Source: Acidimicrobiaceae bacterium (GTDB lineage: Bacteria > Actinomycetota > Acidimicrobiia > Acidimicrobiales > RAAP-2). Taken from it: DNA of 33,955 nucleotides. Of this stretch, positions 13,452 to 21,678 are shown one piece after another. Under the pieces are notes generated by a model. It made no database searches, had not been told where the DNA came from, and saw only the letters and a program-made list of their open reading frames with translations. Numbering within the stretch: the first letter of the stretch is position 1; each line of letters begins with the position of its first letter. A program made the translations under genes and the position numbers. The stretch spans positions 1 through 33,955 of the forward strand of contig PLZP01000120.1 of assembly GCA_003152215.1 (NCBI GenBank). The letters are read 5' to 3'.

Positions 13452-14609
13452 CTACGACGAAGCGGCGTTGAGTCGATACAGATCGACAGCGTTCGCGCGA
13501 CCCACTTTGGTGGCGACGTCAATCGCGTCCGATAGGCCGCAGTGACCCTCGTCGACCCAACTAGAAAGCAACGCAGTGACGCCGTTTCGCCAGAGCCTCG
13601 CCCCCAGGTAGTGAAACTCCGCGAGGCCCCATCCGTCACTCGAGTAGAGCTGCTTATAGAACGGCGCGATCTCGAAGGACTCGGCGATCAACTGTCGCGA
13701 CTGCACGCCGGTGTAGTTGATGCCCTCGCCGACGTCAAAATACACGTTCGGGAACATTTGAGCGAGGTACGCCGCCTCGCGCTGGTAGGGGTAACAGTGA
13801 AGCAGTACCACAGCCGTGCCGAGCGGCTCGACCGCGCGCAGAAAGTCCGTCAGATACGCCGGGTTCGAACGGATGATGTCCAAGTCGGAGTCACCGTAAC
13901 CGGTGTGAATCTGCACTGGCAGTTTCGCGTCGACGCCACTCCAGAGCAGGAACGACAACAGCACCGGGTCGTCGACGCGTACGGTCTTGGATGATTCGAC
14001 GTTGCGCAACCAGTTGACCATCGCGGTCTCGACGTCTTGCGCCGACGGCCGTTCGTGCGGAACGTCGAGTCCGTAGCGATACGCGGCGATGCTCTTGGTC
14101 GCGACCGCGCCCTTTGAGAGGCGCTGCTGCAACATCGCACGGAACTCGTCGGCGAAGCCCTCCGCCGTCGTACCGGCGCGCACGATGTCCTCGGCGACCG
14201 CTTCGAGGCGCACCACCTCGAAACTTCTCGCGCCGCAGAACTCTCGCATCTCGTCGACATCGAGCAAATCCTCGGCCGCAAAACCCGTATCGACCAACAC
14301 CGTATCCAGGTTGGCAGCGGTGAGCAGACGTCGATTGACCTCGTCGGCACCGAGCGCTGTTCGGCGCTGCAGATAGGTCTCGGGATCGACGAAGACGTCG
14401 AGATCGAGCAGCGGCGCGCACCACCGACGAATCGCCAGTCCCAACTGCGTGTCGAAGTTCGTCGTGCCCGGCCGGCGAGGCCGATCGGACTCGGTCATGA
14501 CCTGTTCGAACACATCTCTGCTCAACGTCGATTTGAGCGCGCCGTGAACGTGGTGATCGACAAGTCGAAGATCTTCGACGACCTCGCGCACGTGGGGGTT
14601 ACTGGTCAT
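13452..14609 (-). CDS. FluG-like amidohydrolase (Amidohydro_2, TIM barrel)
   Basis: 385 residues from ATG 14609, with GTG one codon upstream as an alternative; GAGAATGAG precedes them. It begins with the metal motif 'LVDHHVHGAL' (H-x-H near residues 20-22). The barrel continues with 'LPVQIHTGYGDSDLDIIRSN', 'VVLLHCYPYQREAAYLAQM', 'FPNVYFDVGEGINYTG' and the late Asp in 'QLYSSDGWGLAEFHYLGARL'. This wording is characteristic of the amidohydrolase half of FluG and of separate actinobacterial relatives found beside glutamine synthetase genes. It probably hydrolyses an amide, perhaps a gamma-glutamyl amide. It is the last gene of a leftward operon with an aminotransferase and a permease; two synthetase paralogues lie nearby. 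Substrate unknown. Confidence 0.8.
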   Translation of the reverse strand: MTSNPHVREVVEDLRLVDHHVHGALKSTLSRDVFEQVMTESDRPRRPGTTNFDTQLGLAIRRWCAPLLDLDVFVDPETYLQRRTALGADEVNRRLLTAANLDTVLVDTGFAAEDLLDVDEMREFCGARSFEVVRLEAVAEDIVRAGTTAEGFADEFRAMLQQRLSKGAVATKSIAAYRYGLDVPHERPSAQDVETAMVNWLRNVESSKTVRVDDPVLLSFLLWSGVDAKLPVQIHTGYGDSDLDIIRSNPAYLTDFLRAVEPLGTAVVLLHCYPYQREAAYLAQMFPNVYFDVGEGINYTGVQSRQLIAESFEIAPFYKQLYSSDGWGLAEFHYLGARLWRNGVTALLSSWVDEGHCGLSDAIDVATKVGRANAVDLYRLNAASS

Positions 14610-14627
14610 CACTCATTCTCGTCGCTC

Positions 14628-15983
14628 CTACCAGCCCGCGTAGGCGGCCACTACGTCAGCGGGCACCTTGCCCGCAGCGGCGTCGTCGATAGCGGTCCCG
14701 ATTATCTCAACCGCCCGGTCAACTTCGGCGTCGGTGATCACGAGCGGTGGCGTCACCTCAAGGACGTTGCCGCCAACGTAGTAGACAACCACACCGAGCT
14801 CGAAGGCTCGATAGACCGTCGCCGCCGCCAGTTTCCCGTCGGGCGTCCTACTTTCTCGATCGACGACCAACTCGACCCCGTTAGCGAGACCGTGACCCCG
14901 GACGTCGCCCACGCGTTCGTTGTCCAGTGCCCTTAGTCCCGCGCGCAGTCGTTCGCCAGCCCGACGAGCGCGCTCGGGCAGCTCTTCTTCTTGAAGTATT
15001 CGCAGCACCGTGCGACCAACTGCGGTGCAGATGGGGTTGCCGGCGGTCGTGAGCAGTGCCGCGGCCGACGGACCGTCCAGGACTGAGGCTGGACCAACGG
15101 CCGCCGAGAGTGGCAGACCGTTGCCGAGGACCTTGCCGAAACAGACCAGATCGGGGGTCGCGCCATCGAGTTGGTAGGCGTGCATCATGCCTGGTCGACC
15201 GAGTCCGACCTTCACTTCGTCACAGACCAGCAGCGTGTCGTAGCGACGACAGAGCTCTTCGAGACCTCTCAGGAACCCCGGCGGCGGCACCACCATGCCC
15301 CCGTCGGCGAGGATCGGCTCGGACATTACGCAGGCGACGTCACCCTTGGCGAGCTCCTCCTCCACCTGGGCTAGCGACGCGCGCAACGCCGCTTCGGGAC
15401 CGGACGGATCGGTACTCGGTGGCCGGTAAGGATTGGGGTAGTCGACGAAGGTCATCAGGGGATCAGCGCTTACCGATCCGGCTTCGACGTGGACACCTGA
15501 AGCCGCCATCGCGACGCCGATACCCCCGTGGTACGAGTGGTGGAAACCCAGTATGCGATGCTTGCCCGTCGCGAAGCGCGCGGCGCGAATCACGACGTCG
15601 CAGGCGTCGCTGCCGGCGTGTCCTAGGTAGACCCGTCGATCACCCGAACCGGGCACGATCGCCAGGAGGTCCTCGGCGAGTCCCACTGAATCGGGATGCG
15701 CCGCGGACAGTCCGCCGGCACCCGGAGGGTTTTTCGCCGCCTTCACCATGGCTTCGACGACACGGTGATGTCCGTGACCCAAGCCCGCGGCGGTCCACGT
15801 TGCGCTCAGGTCGAGCAACTCGCGGCCGCCCGCTTCCACGAGCGTGCAGCCGTGTCCCGACTCAATCGCGAGTGGGAAGAAACGAAGTTTCTCTATACCC
15901 GCGACCGACTTCAGGTCGCGGGTATAGAGATCCTTCGCTCGGGGGTCTAGGTGGTCCAAACCCGGCGGGATGTTGACCGTCAT
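14628..15983 (-). CDS. Class III PLP aminotransferase
   Basis: 451 residues from ATG 15983, sharing one base with the stop of the permease (TAATG). PLP fold type I, class III: 'GHAGSDACDVVIRAARFATG' (phosphate site region), 'HHSYHGG', Asp255 in 'LLVCDEVKVGLGRPG' and Schiff-base Lys284 in 'CFGKVLGNGLPLSA'. These enzymes transaminate omega-amino groups (polyamines, 4-aminobutyrate, beta-amino acids) or related amino acids, and some relatives are mutases or racemases. Between a permease and an amidohydrolase it suggests an imported amine or amino acid as substrate. Residues 18-32 are encoded by a perfect 17-bp inverted repeat (15890-15930), which could fold in the mRNA just after the start. Exact substrate unknown. 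Confidence 0.85.
   Translation of the reverse strand: MTVNIPPGLDHLDPRAKDLYTRDLKSVAGIEKLRFFPLAIESGHGCTLVEAGGRELLDLSATWTAAGLGHGHHRVVEAMVKAAKNPPGAGGLSAAHPDSVGLAEDLLAIVPGSGDRRVYLGHAGSDACDVVIRAARFATGKHRILGFHHSYHGGIGVAMAASGVHVEAGSVSADPLMTFVDYPNPYRPPSTDPSGPEAALRASLAQVEEELAKGDVACVMSEPILADGGMVVPPPGFLRGLEELCRRYDTLLVCDEVKVGLGRPGMMHAYQLDGATPDLVCFGKVLGNGLPLSAAVGPASVLDGPSAAALLTTAGNPICTAVGRTVLRILQEEELPERARRAGERLRAGLRALDNERVGDVRGHGLANGVELVVDRESRTPDGKLAAATVYRAFELGVVVYYVGGNVLEVTPPLVITDAEVDRAVEIIGTAIDDAAAGKVPADVVAAYAGW
15890..15930. repeat. Perfect 17-bp inverted repeat inside the aminotransferase gene
   Basis: TCTCTATACCCGCGACC (15890-15906) and GGTCGCGGGTATAGAGA (15914-15930) are exact complements around the 7-base loop GACTTCA. 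The repeat lies 53-93 bases after the start codon of the leftward gene. The mRNA hairpin would be strong and GC-rich at its loop end. It has no U-tract. Confidence 0.85.
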
Positions 15984-17500
15984 TACACCTCGGGAGTGGG
16001 GAAGGGACTCTGACCATGACCGCTCGACGCCGGAAACTCTCGACTCTCAGGTTCGCGCAAGTTCCTCGAAAGACCGATACCCACTTTGCTCGCGAGGCCC
16101 GGGAAGCCCAGTGTGATGATCAGCCCGACCAGCATGATCGCTCCCGCGAGGAACGGTTCGGCGATCCAGTTCGTCTGGCCCTTCACGTTGAAGTAGAAGA
16201 CGGCGATGATCATCGCCGCGCCCAGGACCGGGAAGATGATCTCATAGATGATCTCCCTTCGATCTCGAACGAGGTGCACCATCGTGCCGACCTCCACCAT
16301 CAAGTACGAGACCATCAACGTCATCGCACCCACGGTGGCGAAGTAGAAGTACGAGTTCAGCGCGTCGTTGCCGGTACCCACGTTCGGGTGACCGGTAACG
16401 AACGAGATGTAGTCCACCACCGCGATGAGACCAAACACCGCAACCAGCGCCTTCACTGGCTGATTGCGCTTCTCGTCCAGTTCGGCCCACTGACGCGGCC
16501 CGAGTCCATCACGGGAGAAGGCGTAGAGCAGGCGACCCGACGTCCCAGCCGAGCCCAAGAAGCAGGCGAAGGCCGACATGACGGCCGTGAAGGAGAGGAC
16601 CAGCGAGAACCAGAGTCCGACGTAGGTGTGGCCCAACGTCGCAATTGAGTTGCCCGACGTCGAGAACGCCTTGATCCCCGCGGCAGTAGTGCCAAAACCT
16701 ATTGTCTGAGCGAACATCACCAAGATGAACAAGACGCTCGTACCCAAGACGCAACCGAGCAACGCCTTCGGGATGTTCTTCGCGGGATTATCCGTCTCCT
16801 CACCGAGTGACGCGCACGCTTCAAAACCTGCCCACGACAAGAAGGCCGCCACTACGGCGCCCATGATCGTCGTGAAACTCGTGCCCTTGGGATTGAAGGT
16901 GCTGAAGTTAAAGCCCCCGCCGTGCGCGGCTCCGCCCTTAGCGAAAATCACGATGATGAGGATCGTCATGGAAATGACACCGATTGTCTCGATCACCAGA
17001 AGTATCCGTACGACGTTCTTGAATTCGCGCGTCACGAGGTACCCGGCGATCAAGAACGCTCCCGCGCCGCTGTAGACCCACGGTATCTGAAATGGGTGCA
17101 GCGAACTACTCTGCACGTTCGCCAAGAACGCGTTGACGAAGCTACCCACCGCGCCGAGACACGCGATCGCGAAGAGCACGTACGTCACCATGATGCCGTA
17201 GCCCGAGAAGAAACCGGCCCTCGGTCCGACCGTCGATCCGACCAGGGCGTATGCGCTGCCAGCCTGATTGAAGCGCTGAGTCAGTCGGAAGAATCCGTGC
17301 GCGATGAGCGCGATACCGATCGCGCCCAGTAGGAAGATCAGCGGCACCGCCTTGCCAACTGCGGCGGCCGTACCCTGTCCGTTGCCGGACATGGCCAGGC
17401 TCGGACCGACGATACCAAGGGAAAGACCGATGGCCCCCCACATCTTGAGATTTCGCCGGGGCCGCGCGTACGGTGCCACCTCGTTTGTCTGTGTACTCAT
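15983..17500 (-). CDS. APC-family amino acid/polyamine permease
   Basis: 505 residues from ATG 17500 with a clear AAGGGGGAG ribosome binding site. About twelve hydrophobic segments are visible, from 'MWGAIGLSLGIVGPSLAMSG' near residue 20 to 'FLAGAIMLVGLIITLGFPG' near 460. APC hallmarks include the unwound first helix with 'GPSLAMSGNGQG' and 'SWAGFEACASLGEETDNPAK' (about 220-240), the conserved loop of amino acid and amine porters. It sits in the inner membrane and probably imports the amine or amino acid used by the enzymes encoded downstream. It is the first gene of the operon, followed by the aminotransferase and the FluG-like amidohydrolase, with a long 5' region before it. Substrate not deducible. 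Confidence 0.88.
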   Translation of the reverse strand: MSTQTNEVAPYARPRRNLKMWGAIGLSLGIVGPSLAMSGNGQGTAAAVGKAVPLIFLLGAIGIALIAHGFFRLTQRFNQAGSAYALVGSTVGPRAGFFSGYGIMVTYVLFAIACLGAVGSFVNAFLANVQSSSLHPFQIPWVYSGAGAFLIAGYLVTREFKNVVRILLVIETIGVISMTILIIVIFAKGGAAHGGGFNFSTFNPKGTSFTTIMGAVVAAFLSWAGFEACASLGEETDNPAKNIPKALLGCVLGTSVLFILVMFAQTIGFGTTAAGIKAFSTSGNSIATLGHTYVGLWFSLVLSFTAVMSAFACFLGSAGTSGRLLYAFSRDGLGPRQWAELDEKRNQPVKALVAVFGLIAVVDYISFVTGHPNVGTGNDALNSYFYFATVGAMTLMVSYLMVEVGTMVHLVRDRREIIYEIIFPVLGAAMIIAVFYFNVKGQTNWIAEPFLAGAIMLVGLIITLGFPGLASKVGIGLSRNLREPESREFPASSGHGQSPFPTPEV

Positions 17501-17803
17501 GCTCCCCCTTAAACTGTGTGCTCGAACCCGAGCGGTTAGTTGATCAACATCTCTCTATTCGTTACGACTTCGTTGCCCTGCTCACTCTTTATGTCGGCTC
17601 GACAAAGCGCCCCCTCTACGATTTCTTTACGAACCGTTCGGTGATTTCCACTCGTCCTTCGTCGACACACGACGTATCGACCGTCGACTCGTCTCGTCGC
17701 GCGTGACCCCGCGTCAGTGGGTCAACACGACTACTCATCCATCACCCCCTCGACCGATCCTCAACGCCTCAGTACTGCAAATGATTAGTCGTAAATTGGA
17801 CGT
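17501..17803. other. Long upstream region of the permease operon
   Basis: About 300 bp without a gene. It contains the perfect palindrome GTTGATCAAC (17539-17548), about 40 bp upstream of the permease start, and a small TGACCC/GGGTCA dyad (17704-17724). Both are candidate operators. I cannot point to a secure -10/-35 pair. Confidence 0.45.
17539..17548. promoter_or_regulatory. GTTGATCAAC palindrome upstream of the permease
   Basis: A perfect 10-bp palindrome 39-48 bp upstream of the permease start codon. GT...AC palindromes of this sort are common operators of GntR-family regulators, and a GntR/FCD regulator is encoded at 29987-30688. The link is inferred. Confidence 0.35.
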
Positions 17804-17847
17804 TAATGGTATACCGCACTGAATGCAAGGAGGAATTCTGGGGTGCA
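17804..17847 (+). promoter_or_regulatory. Repeated 44-bp element, copy A
   Basis: One of three near-identical elements (39/44 to copy B, 38/44 to copy C). In order: TAATGGTATACC (GntR-like GGTATACC palindrome and an extended -10, TGG-TATACC), CTGAATGCAAG, the Shine-Dalgarno-like AAGGAGGAATTCTG, then GTG (17843) followed by a His codon. Reading rightward, the frame from GTG 17843 begins MHANGELDFDYF and runs into the antisense of the glutamine synthetase gene. The element points away from the permease operon that starts 304 bp to its left. Confidence 0.7.
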
Positions 17848-17986
17848 TGCCAATGGGGAACTTGACTTTGATTATTTCAAAATCGCCGAAATCCATTGGC
17901 TCAATTTCAATGTTCGAACGTCCGGGGCACCTTGGGCGAGAGGGGATCAGGCGCTCTCGATTCGTCGGCTCGTCGCAGGGAAGGAA

Positions 17987-19351
17987 CTACGCCGACCACG
18001 CGTAACGAAACTTCTCCACCAACGCGTCCATCGTCTCTTCTTTGGCGATCTCCGCTTCGTGACCGCGCACCGCGACCATGGCGTCGACGAGCACGTCACC
18101 GAGGACGTCGCGAACTACCTGACTCGACTGCAGTGCTTCGATGTTTGTGATCTGGTCAGCACCAATCGAGACGATGTGGTGCAACGCGCGTTCGCCGTCG
18201 CTCATTGAACCGGGATCGCTCGAGACTTCATCCGGGAGTTCCAACGCTTCTTCCATTCCCCTTCGACTCAGCCCGAGAATCAACGCCGTCGCACTGTAGG
18301 GATTGGCCGAGTGGTCAATGCACTTGATCTCGAGGTTCGCCCCGCGGGGATTACCCGGCGTCGCTCCACACAACCGCAACGCCGCCTCCCTGTTGTCGAG
18401 TCCCCAACAGGCGAAGGCTCCCGACCAGTGACCCGGTTGCAGTCGTGTCGACGACAAGAGCGAGGGTGCGAGGACTCCCATACTCTCGGGGAGCCACTTC
18501 ACCAGTCCGCCAATGACGGACCCGCCACTACTTGTGAGTCCGTGAGGTCCCGGCCCGCCTGAGAACAGTGGCTCGCCGCTTCGCGTATAGGAGATATGCA
18601 AGTGAGCGCCGTTGCCAATGCCGTCCACCAGCGGCTTCGGTGAGAACGAGAGCTTGACGCCGTGGGCGCGCGCGATGCGGCCGAGCACGACGCGCGCCAA
18701 CACGTAATTGTCGGCCGCCTGTAGGGGCGGCGCGGGCTCAGTCGTGAGTTCGATCTGGCCGAGTCCGTACTCGGCGTGGACCTGTTCGAGTTTCAGGCCC
18801 GCGAAGGCGAAGGACTCGTGCACGTCGTCGAGAAACTTCGAGCGGTCGAGCAGTGGCCCGAGTCCGTACGCCGGTCCCCCACCCACGAGCCCCGTGACGG
18901 GGTCGAAGCACGTGAACTCAATCTCGAAGGCCGCGAGCGCCTCCACGCCGCTCGCCTCGAGGTCGGCCTGGTGTCGGCGTAACACGCCCCGAGCGCAGTG
19001 AGCGAGGGGCTCGCCCTGTTGGTCCGCCAATTCGATGGGCGCCCACGCGACGCCCCCTCCGAGATTTCGAACCGCTTCGAGGTCAACGCGCAGTCGCATG
19101 TCCCCGACGACCGAAAACGCGGGCGTCAGGACCAAGAGATCGTCAGCCGCGAAGACGGCCCACGACGGCGCCGCGCCCAGTCCCGGTGAGTGAAACGACC
19201 CCACCTTGGACGCCGGCACCTGCTTGGCCCGAAAGACGCCCGAATTATCGACGAACGTTCCAATGACGATGTGGACGCCGACGTCCTCCAACTCGCGCGT
19301 CACGCGCGAGACCACATTTGCGTTGAGGCGCGAAAGGACCGGCTCCGTCAT
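17987..19351 (-). CDS. Glutamine synthetase-like ligase 1 (gamma-glutamylamide synthetase type)
   Basis: 454 residues from ATG 19351; the frame is open further upstream but that part has no family similarity. The beta-grasp domain begins with 'VGVHIVIGTFVDNSGVFRAK' (the D-x-x-G-x-x-R-x-K line of the family). The catalytic domain shows 'AFEIEFTCFDP' (metal Glu pair), 'GLGQIELTTEP', 'GNGAHLHISY', 'DNREAALRLCG' and 'NLEIKCIDHSANPYSATALI'. These belong to the GlnA-related group that includes FluG, PuuA and IpuC. That group ligates glutamate, or in some members another acid, to an amine using ATP. The nearby FluG-like amidohydrolase, aminotransferase and permease favour amine capture. It lacks an obvious binding site and may be leaderless. 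Confidence 0.85.
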   Translation of the reverse strand: MTEPVLSRLNANVVSRVTRELEDVGVHIVIGTFVDNSGVFRAKQVPASKVGSFHSPGLGAAPSWAVFAADDLLVLTPAFSVVGDMRLRVDLEAVRNLGGGVAWAPIELADQQGEPLAHCARGVLRRHQADLEASGVEALAAFEIEFTCFDPVTGLVGGGPAYGLGPLLDRSKFLDDVHESFAFAGLKLEQVHAEYGLGQIELTTEPAPPLQAADNYVLARVVLGRIARAHGVKLSFSPKPLVDGIGNGAHLHISYTRSGEPLFSGGPGPHGLTSSGGSVIGGLVKWLPESMGVLAPSLLSSTRLQPGHWSGAFACWGLDNREAALRLCGATPGNPRGANLEIKCIDHSANPYSATALILGLSRRGMEEALELPDEVSSDPGSMSDGERALHHIVSIGADQITNIEALQSSQVVRDVLGDVLVDAMVAVRGHEAEIAKEETMDALVEKFRYAWSA

Positions 19352-19497
19352 GAGCGCCAAACTAGCAAGGACGCCGACGAGGTGACCAGTCGAGATTGCT
19401 TTGCTCCATTGTGGCCGAAATATAACATTGCAATCGCGAGAGCCGTCGCTCAGGAGTGGGGCGACGGTGCTACGTTCACCACGCGAAGGAGACGCCG

Positions 19498-19571
19498 TGC
19501 GCGACAGAACCAAGAGCGGAGACGTCCACCAGCGTCCAACAGGTGTTCGACCAAATCGCTTCGCAACGTGA
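19498..19571 (+). CDS. Possible 24-codon leader frame coupled to the decarboxylase
   Basis: GTG 19498 is preceded by a good GAAGGAG at 6 bp, which the decarboxylase start itself lacks. The frame encodes a basic 24-residue peptide beginning MRDRTKSGDV and ends at TGA 19569-19571. That stop overlaps GTG 19568, the proposed decarboxylase start, as GTGA. It could provide translational coupling. Equally, a sequence error could have split a longer decarboxylase N-terminus. No similarity recognised. Confidence 0.35.
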
Positions 19572-21010
19572 TCGAGCGACCACTGCGCGACGACGCACCG
19601 CTGCTCGACGCCTACTTAAGCGCACTCGACGAAGACCGATTTGACTTCATCATTCCCGGTCATAAGCGTCGAGCCGGGTTGCTCGACGAGGGCCTTGGTC
19701 GCGTGGTCGACGCTGACGTGCCACTCTACGGAGGACTCGACACAATTAAGCAGAGCGTCGGCACACTGCACGAGGCCGAGCGCCGCGCCGCGGCATACTA
19801 CGACGCTGACTGGTGCCGGTTCTCCACCGGCGGATCCACGCACACGAATCAGGCACTGGCCCTCGCGCTTGGTCGGCCGGGCGACGTCGTCATCGTGGCG
19901 CGCTCGCTCCATCGCTCGATGTTGCTCGGTCTCGTCCTGGCGGACTTTCGCCCGGTGTGGCTACCCACCCAACTTGACGCCGAGAGCGGGTTACCCGTTG
20001 GCGTCGCAACCGAGGACGTAGCGACCGCCTTGCGGCTGAACCCGCGCGCCGCCGCCTTGATACTGACCGAACCCGGCTACCTCGGCACGACGTCGGACGT
20101 GGCGACCATTAGCGAACTCGCCCATCGCTACGACGTACCCGTGATCGTCGACCAGGCGTGGGGCGCGCACTTTGGTGCACACCCCGATCTACCTCGCCAC
20201 GCGCTCGCCTACGGCGCCGACGCGCTCGTCACCAGCACGCACAAACTCCTCGTCGGCTACAGCCAAGCCAGCGTCGTCGCCGCCAGAACCGAACGCTTGA
20301 ACGTCGACCGATTGAACCGCGGCTTCGACGCGACCCAGACGACGAGTCCTGCGGGCGCCATCCTCGCCAGTAGCGACGCCGCTCGAGCACTCTTAGAGAC
20401 ACGAGGCGTCGAACTCATTGGGCGCGTGCTCTCATTGGTGCGAGCCGCGCGCGAACGCCTTCGAACAGAGGTGCCCGGACTTGTCATACCTGACGAACTT
20501 TCATTCCCGGTCGGTCGTTTCGATCCCACGCGGCTCATTCTCCAATTGGCGCCGATCGGCGCCGACGGCGTCGTGGTCGAACGACACCTTCTAAAGCAGC
20601 ACGTCTCGTTGGAATCGGCCGATCGTGACACGCTGTTGCCCATCATCACGGTGACCGACACCGACGAGAGCCTGACGGCGTTGCTTGACCGACTCGTTCC
20701 CGTGCTCAACGATGCCGTGGGAACGCCACGACGTCGTTCGACCGCGCTCAGCTGGCTCGTCAATCCCGTACAATCACTCAGCCCACGAGAAGCGTTCTTC
20801 GCTCCGCGCGAGCGAGTCGACGCCGCCGAGGCCGTTGGCCGTGTGAGCGCGGAACTCGTGGCCCCGTATCCCCCGGGCGTGCCGGTGCTGGCTCCGGGTG
20901 AAGTGGTCACCCGAGAACTGCTCGACGGACTGCTCGACGCCGCGCGCAGTGGCGTGCGAATTGCCTACGCGGCGGACCCGACCCTGTCAACTATCGAAGT
21001 CGTCGCGTAA
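19568..21010 (+). CDS. Orn/Lys/Arg-type PLP decarboxylase, short form
   Basis: 480 residues from GTG 19568; earlier starts would give an Arg-rich tail without similarity and finally overlap the divergent synthetase gene. Fold type I, group III decarboxylase features: 'DRFDFIIPGHKRRAGLLDEG' near residue 23, 'RFSTGGSTHTNQALALALG' (84-102), 'VIVDQAWGAHFGAHPDLPRH' with Asp195 and His201, and Schiff-base Lys226 in 'TSTHKLLVG'. The C-terminal half is the family's small domain ('PYPPGVPVLAPGE'). The length is that of the wingless actinobacterial and Bacillus SpeA/YaaO-like proteins. It should turn a basic amino acid into a diamine such as putrescine, cadaverine or agmatine. Divergent from synthetase 1 across 216 bp, and upstream of synthetase 2. 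Substrate uncertain. Confidence 0.8.
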   Translation: MIERPLRDDAPLLDAYLSALDEDRFDFIIPGHKRRAGLLDEGLGRVVDADVPLYGGLDTIKQSVGTLHEAERRAAAYYDADWCRFSTGGSTHTNQALALALGRPGDVVIVARSLHRSMLLGLVLADFRPVWLPTQLDAESGLPVGVATEDVATALRLNPRAAALILTEPGYLGTTSDVATISELAHRYDVPVIVDQAWGAHFGAHPDLPRHALAYGADALVTSTHKLLVGYSQASVVAARTERLNVDRLNRGFDATQTTSPAGAILASSDAARALLETRGVELIGRVLSLVRAARERLRTEVPGLVIPDELSFPVGRFDPTRLILQLAPIGADGVVVERHLLKQHVSLESADRDTLLPIITVTDTDESLTALLDRLVPVLNDAVGTPRRRSTALSWLVNPVQSLSPREAFFAPRERVDAAEAVGRVSAELVAPYPPGVPVLAPGEVVTRELLDGLLDAARSGVRIAYAADPTLSTIEVVA

Positions 21011-21074
21011 TGCCCTTCGTGCGTCGTCGTGTCGACAACGCTCGCGTCGAGCGACTGACGAGAAGCCGCCGTGA

Positions 21075-21347
21075 TTAGGTCGTCGGTGGCGGCGGCGGGT
21101 TCCCGAACAGCAGCGCCTTGGCGATGCGAAACGCATCCGCGGTGATCTCGCCTCGGGCGAAGCGTTGTTCCAGCATCCGTAGCGCTCGATTCTCGTGGCC
21201 GTAGACGACACCTTGCAGATTGTAAATCATGCGATGCCGCTCACCTGGGTGGTGAAAGACAAGAAAGACGAGTAAGAAGATGCCGGCCCAGACGACGAGT
21301 ATGACGAAGAGCGACCAGGTCCAGGCGCCGTGACCGACCCCCGGGTT
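21075..21347 (-). pseudogene. SHOCT-domain membrane protein lacking a start codon
   Basis: Reading leftward from the in-frame stop at 21348-21350 there are 90 codons ending at TAA 21075-21077. They encode 'GAWTWSLFVILVVWAGIFLL', a single hydrophobic segment, followed by a C-terminal 'RMLEQRFARGEITADAFRIA' helix pair that is a textbook SHOCT domain, and a proline tail. No ATG, GTG, TTG or CTG lies ahead of the membrane segment. The first ATG (21230) would leave 51 residues without it. The gene thus seems to have lost its 5' end by mutation, or it uses a rare start. It lies between two amine-metabolism genes and downstream of element copy B, which reads toward it. SHOCT proteins often act in membrane oligomers; function here unknown. 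Confidence 0.6.
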
Positions 21348-21493
21348 CTAATATCCGTAGCCCCTCACGGCGACGTGTCCACCTCTAGCAGTACCCCTTG
21401 ACTCGCCGATCGTGAGAACCGAGGATCGACCTGAAGTTCCATTGTGACATCATCAACGGGCGACCGATAATGCGCTTCCGGAGAGACACCGCC

Positions 21494-21514
21494 TTACTTC
21501 TCGCCGAAGTGCAT
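21494..21514 (-). CDS. Six-residue leader frame of element copy B
   Basis: ATG 21514 is preceded by AAGAAGGAA at a normal ribosome-binding distance and is followed by codons for HFGEK and TAA. Whether it is translated is unknown; it is listed because the same context recurs at 17843 and 31943. Confidence 0.25.
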   Translation of the reverse strand: MHFGEK

Positions 21515-21553
21515 GACAGAATTCCTTCTTGCATTCAGTGCAGTATACCATTA
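21510..21553 (-). promoter_or_regulatory. Repeated 44-bp element, copy B
   Basis: Read leftward it is identical to copy C at 41 of 44 positions and to copy A at 39. It has TAATGGTATACT with extended -10 TGG-TATACT, the AAGAAGGAATTCTG stretch, and ATG (21514) followed by a His codon. The frame stops after six residues (MHFGEK, TAA 21494-21496). Its left-hand target is the start-less SHOCT gene. It points away from synthetase 2, whose start is 126 bp to the right. Confidence 0.7.
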
Positions 21554-21678
21554 GCGTCACGTACAGAGTCGAGTTTTCGTCGCACCAAGAGCGACGAGTT
21601 CGATTGACGGGGGTGAGTGGTGAGTAGGCGAAGTGACGCGTCGGCGCGGCAATGCGCCTCATCAGGTGCAGGTACGAG

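Larger units (their letters stand above)
21348..21678. other. Intergenic region before synthetase 2
   Basis: About 330 bp without a gene of normal size. It contains element copy B with its six-codon frame, and must contain the promoter of synthetase 2. Confidence 0.5.

Noticed and set aside
17843-18208. Rightward 121-codon gene starting in element copy A
   Set aside because: Most of it is antisense to the well-supported synthetase 1 gene. Only the first 48 codons are intergenic, so it is treated as a leader-like frame.
19190-19567. Decarboxylase N-terminal extension back to 19190
   Set aside because: It would run antisense through the start of synthetase 1 and is Arg/His-rich without family similarity; GTG 19568 gives a normal-length protein.
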